A stretch of DNA of 7,785 nt, from assembly GCA_020054965.1 (NCBI GenBank), contig JAIMZO010000061.1, positions 1 to 7,785 on the forward strand. The letters run 5' to 3'. Each line of letters opens with the position of its first letter. Position 1 is the stretch's first letter. The translations under genes were made by a program, and so were the position numbers. The DNA comes from Spirochaeta sp. Its GTDB lineage: Bacteria > Spirochaetota > Spirochaetia > Sphaerochaetales > Sphaerochaetaceae. The notes beneath the pieces are model-generated. The model was not told the DNA's origin, made no database searches, and worked only from the letters and a program-made list of their open reading frames with translations. Positions 6,395-7,785 of the stretch are shown here, in pieces.

Positions 6395-7402
6395 GGCGAT
6401 ACTCATCAGGCTTCCGAAGTAACGTACCGGGGTATAGCTGGCAAAGAGGAACATCATCATGCCTGCTACAATGGACAAGGTAGTGAGGATGATGGGTCGC
6501 CCTGTCTCCTTGATTGTCTCAGACAACATCACCTCGATCGACTGCTTCCCTTCAGCAAGCTTGTTCTTGTATCGTATGAGGAAGTGGATTGCATCATCGA
6601 TACCAGCCCCTACTGCCACAGCCGCAAAACTTACCGTGATCATGTCGAACGGGATATTGAAGAAGTACATGAAGACGTAGTTTGCCATAACCCCTGTGAG
6701 AATAGGAATAAGTGCATAAAAAGCCAAAGAGAGTGATTTGAAGGCCACCAGAACCACAAGAAATACCAATATATAGCTTGCAGCGGCGCTTTTTCTCTGG
6801 TCTGAGAGCAAGGTTGAGGGGAAGTGAATCACCTTGTGTGGTTCTCCTCCCAGGTTCACCTGAGTGCCGTTCGGCAGAAGCGGAAGCAATCGTTTTACAC
6901 CCTCTTCAATGCGGGTGGAACTGGAAATGGTCATGAGCTCCTTGTCCACTGAGTCATAGTTTTGCAGGAAGATGGTAAGTTTGGTTCCTTCTGGATTGAG
7001 TATGGCGCCCAGGGTATCATCATTCTGGTTGCTCATCAGGATGATCATGCGATTGATGAGGTTCAGTAATCCTCTGGAGGAGGGGATGCCCTCTTCCCCA
7101 CTGTACACCTTATTGGCAAAACTTACGTAGCTTGCAAAAGAGAGAATCTGCCGAACATCAGGGATTTCTGAACGAATAGCCTCTTCAAACGCATATACCT
7201 GGGATAGGTTTTCGCTTTGGAGGAAGAACTGCTCTGTACCCTCAGGTGCCTCGATGGTGATGATATAGGGCGTGTCACCCCCCATCTTCTGGGCAAAGTG
7301 ACGTGAGCTCTGGGCGAATGAGTCCTTTTTGGGTAAGTAGGACATGTAATTGGTGTTTACAGGGATATGGTCCTTGGTTAGCCCATAGCCAGCGATAACC
7401 AC
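6308..7402 (-). CDS. MMPL/RND-type exporter, C-terminal half (split by frameshift)
   Basis: This frame encodes the second half of an RND-superfamily exporter of the MMPL (COG1033-like) kind: a membrane helix, a large periplasmic loop (about residues 15-185 counted from the GTG at 7402), then five membrane segments near 189-205, 208-228, 240-268, 285-303 and 308-330. VGAGIDDAIHFLIRYK contains the paired Asp259-Asp260 at the position of the proton-relay residues in the conserved helix. The GTG at 7402 is not a convincing true start. It has no ribosome site and falls inside a membrane helix whose coding continues upstream in the same frame as KYVLFFLLWLVVIAGYG, so the fragment most likely belongs to the preceding frame as one protein. 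The substrate is unknown; relatives export lipids or other hydrophobic molecules. The end overlaps the GT4 gene by 87 bases, tail to tail. Confidence 0.75.
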   Translation of the reverse strand: MVIAGYGLTKDHIPVNTNYMSYLPKKDSFAQSSRHFAQKMGGDTPYIITIEAPEGTEQFFLQSENLSQVYAFEEAIRSEIPDVRQILSFASYVSFANKVYSGEEGIPSSRGLLNLINRMIILMSNQNDDTLGAILNPEGTKLTIFLQNYDSVDKELMTISSSTRIEEGVKRLLPLLPNGTQVNLGGEPHKVIHFPSTLLSDQRKSAAASYILVFLVVLVAFKSLSLAFYALIPILTGVMANYVFMYFFNIPFDMITVSFAAVAVGAGIDDAIHFLIRYKNKLAEGKQSIEVMLSETIKETGRPIILTTLSIVAGMMMFLFASYTPVRYFGSLMSIALLNCMLATLMVMPSVITLTTRIKRRLAH

Positions 7403-7785
7403 AAGCCAGAGAAGAAAAAAGAGGACATATTTTTCTTGACGAGGTTGTCGGTCAATACTACGAGCTGTGCGAGATATCCTTTCTTGTAGGTCCTGATCTG
7501 CACCTTCTTGAGGGGGACAACCAAACTGAGCTGAGCTGGAAGGTAGGTGGAAGCGAGGATTGCACAGTAGGTTACCCCGATCCCGACAGCGATTCCAAAC
7601 TCCCTGAGGGCAGGGGTTTTGGAGAACAGTAGGCTGAGGAATCCGATGACCGTCGTGAGACAGGCGAAGACGATGGTCCTGAGTATTTTCTTGGTGGATT
7701 CAATGGAGTTCATTCCCTTCGCATAGTCAGTATAATATTCTCCGATTACATGGATGGCATAGGAAGAGCCAAGGTTGAGTACCAT
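7378..7785 (-). CDS. MMPL/RND-type exporter, N-terminal-side fragment (partial, split by frameshift)
   Basis: Partial frame running from the window edge to a TAA at 7380-7378. The Met codon at the very edge is probably internal, since the first helix and first periplasmic loop of an RND protein should lie before it. The visible part begins with NLGSSYAIHVIGEYY, the helix-4 motif equivalent to GAGIDDAIHFLIRYK in the second half, and continues with helices near 37-54 and 62-92 and a basic cytoplasmic linker. The sequence is normal up to Lys117-Lys118. The last 17 residues (NMSSFFF... to the stop) are out of frame and replace a membrane helix that reads correctly in the neighbouring frame. Unless the indel is a sequencing error, the native product is truncated midway and probably inactive. 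Confidence 0.75.
   Translation of the reverse strand: MVLNLGSSYAIHVIGEYYTDYAKGMNSIESTKKILRTIVFACLTTVIGFLSLLFSKTPALREFGIAVGIGVTYCAILASTYLPAQLSLVVPLKKVQIRTYKKGYLAQLVVLTDNLVKKNMSSFFFSGLWLSLAMG
7430..7434. other. Frameshift site splitting the MMPL exporter gene
   Basis: The + strand has TTTTT here, AAAAA on the coding strand after GTCAAG. In the upstream frame this reads V-K-K-N-M-S-S and soon stops. In the downstream frame it reads K-Y-V-L-F-F-L-L-W-L-V-V, a proper membrane helix that continues without break into the rest of the exporter. Adding one A to the run of five restores V-K-K-K-Y-V-L and joins both halves, so a one-base loss in the homopolymer explains the split. Confidence 0.75.

Noticed and set aside
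7400..7402. GTG as an independent start of a separate C-terminal exporter gene
   Set aside because: It lies inside a membrane helix that continues upstream in the same frame, has no ribosome site, and the missing N-terminal half is encoded directly upstream in the neighbouring frame.
7783..7785. The Met codon at the window edge as the true start of the exporter
   Set aside because: The sequence after it begins at a helix-4 type motif, so helix 1 and the first periplasmic loop must be encoded beyond the window.

Overview
The window is 7,785 bases of moderate-GC bacterial chromosome (roughly 45-50% G+C by eye). The gene types suggest a didermic bacterium: two outer-membrane beta-barrel proteins, one with a signal peptide, a POTRA-like domain and a C-terminal Phe. 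A spirochaete, perhaps a Sphaerochaeta or Treponema relative, would fit the mix of an Omp85-like protein, lipid glycosyltransferases, a PfoR/EIIC-like membrane protein and an RND exporter. That placement is a judgement from protein style, not something the sequence proves. I see no rRNA, tRNA, CRISPR array, insertion sequence or phage gene.

Layout. Positions 1-593 (+) hold the 3' end of an outer-membrane barrel gene. A 267-base AT-rich gap with a good sigma-70 promoter follows. Positions 861-2669 (+) encode a complete 602-residue Omp85-like protein with a signal peptide, one POTRA-like domain and a barrel. A hairpin at 2694-2718 with U-tracts on both sides ends this gene and also the convergent gene at 2740-3774 (-), a PfoR/PTS-EIIC-type membrane protein. 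That gene has its own promoter and a 25-base imperfect palindrome in its leader. Upstream of it on the same strand is 3931-5076 (-), an MGDG-synthase/MurG-type (GT28) glycosyltransferase. It is divergent from 5189-6394 (+), a GT4 glycosyltransferase of the diacylglycerol alpha-glucosyltransferase type with a TTG start. The two share a 112-base intergenic region. The rest, 6308-7785 (-), is the 3' part of an MMPL/RND exporter gene, interrupted by an apparent -1 frameshift at a run of five T (+ strand) near 7430-7434.

How the genes may work together. The two divergent glycosyltransferases both look like membrane-lipid glycosylating enzymes, so they may build a glycosyl- or diglycosyl-diacylglycerol. 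The exporter and the two outer-membrane proteins also concern the cell envelope, so the window reads as an envelope-biogenesis neighbourhood. The PfoR-like protein is an outlier of unknown substrate.

Points that most deserve a second look are: the frameshift that splits the exporter; the exporter's intrinsic terminator, which lies inside the GT4 coding sequence in an 87-base convergent overlap; the single-POTRA barrel protein; and the possibly leaderless GT28 gene. I found no clear sign of a wholly new system.
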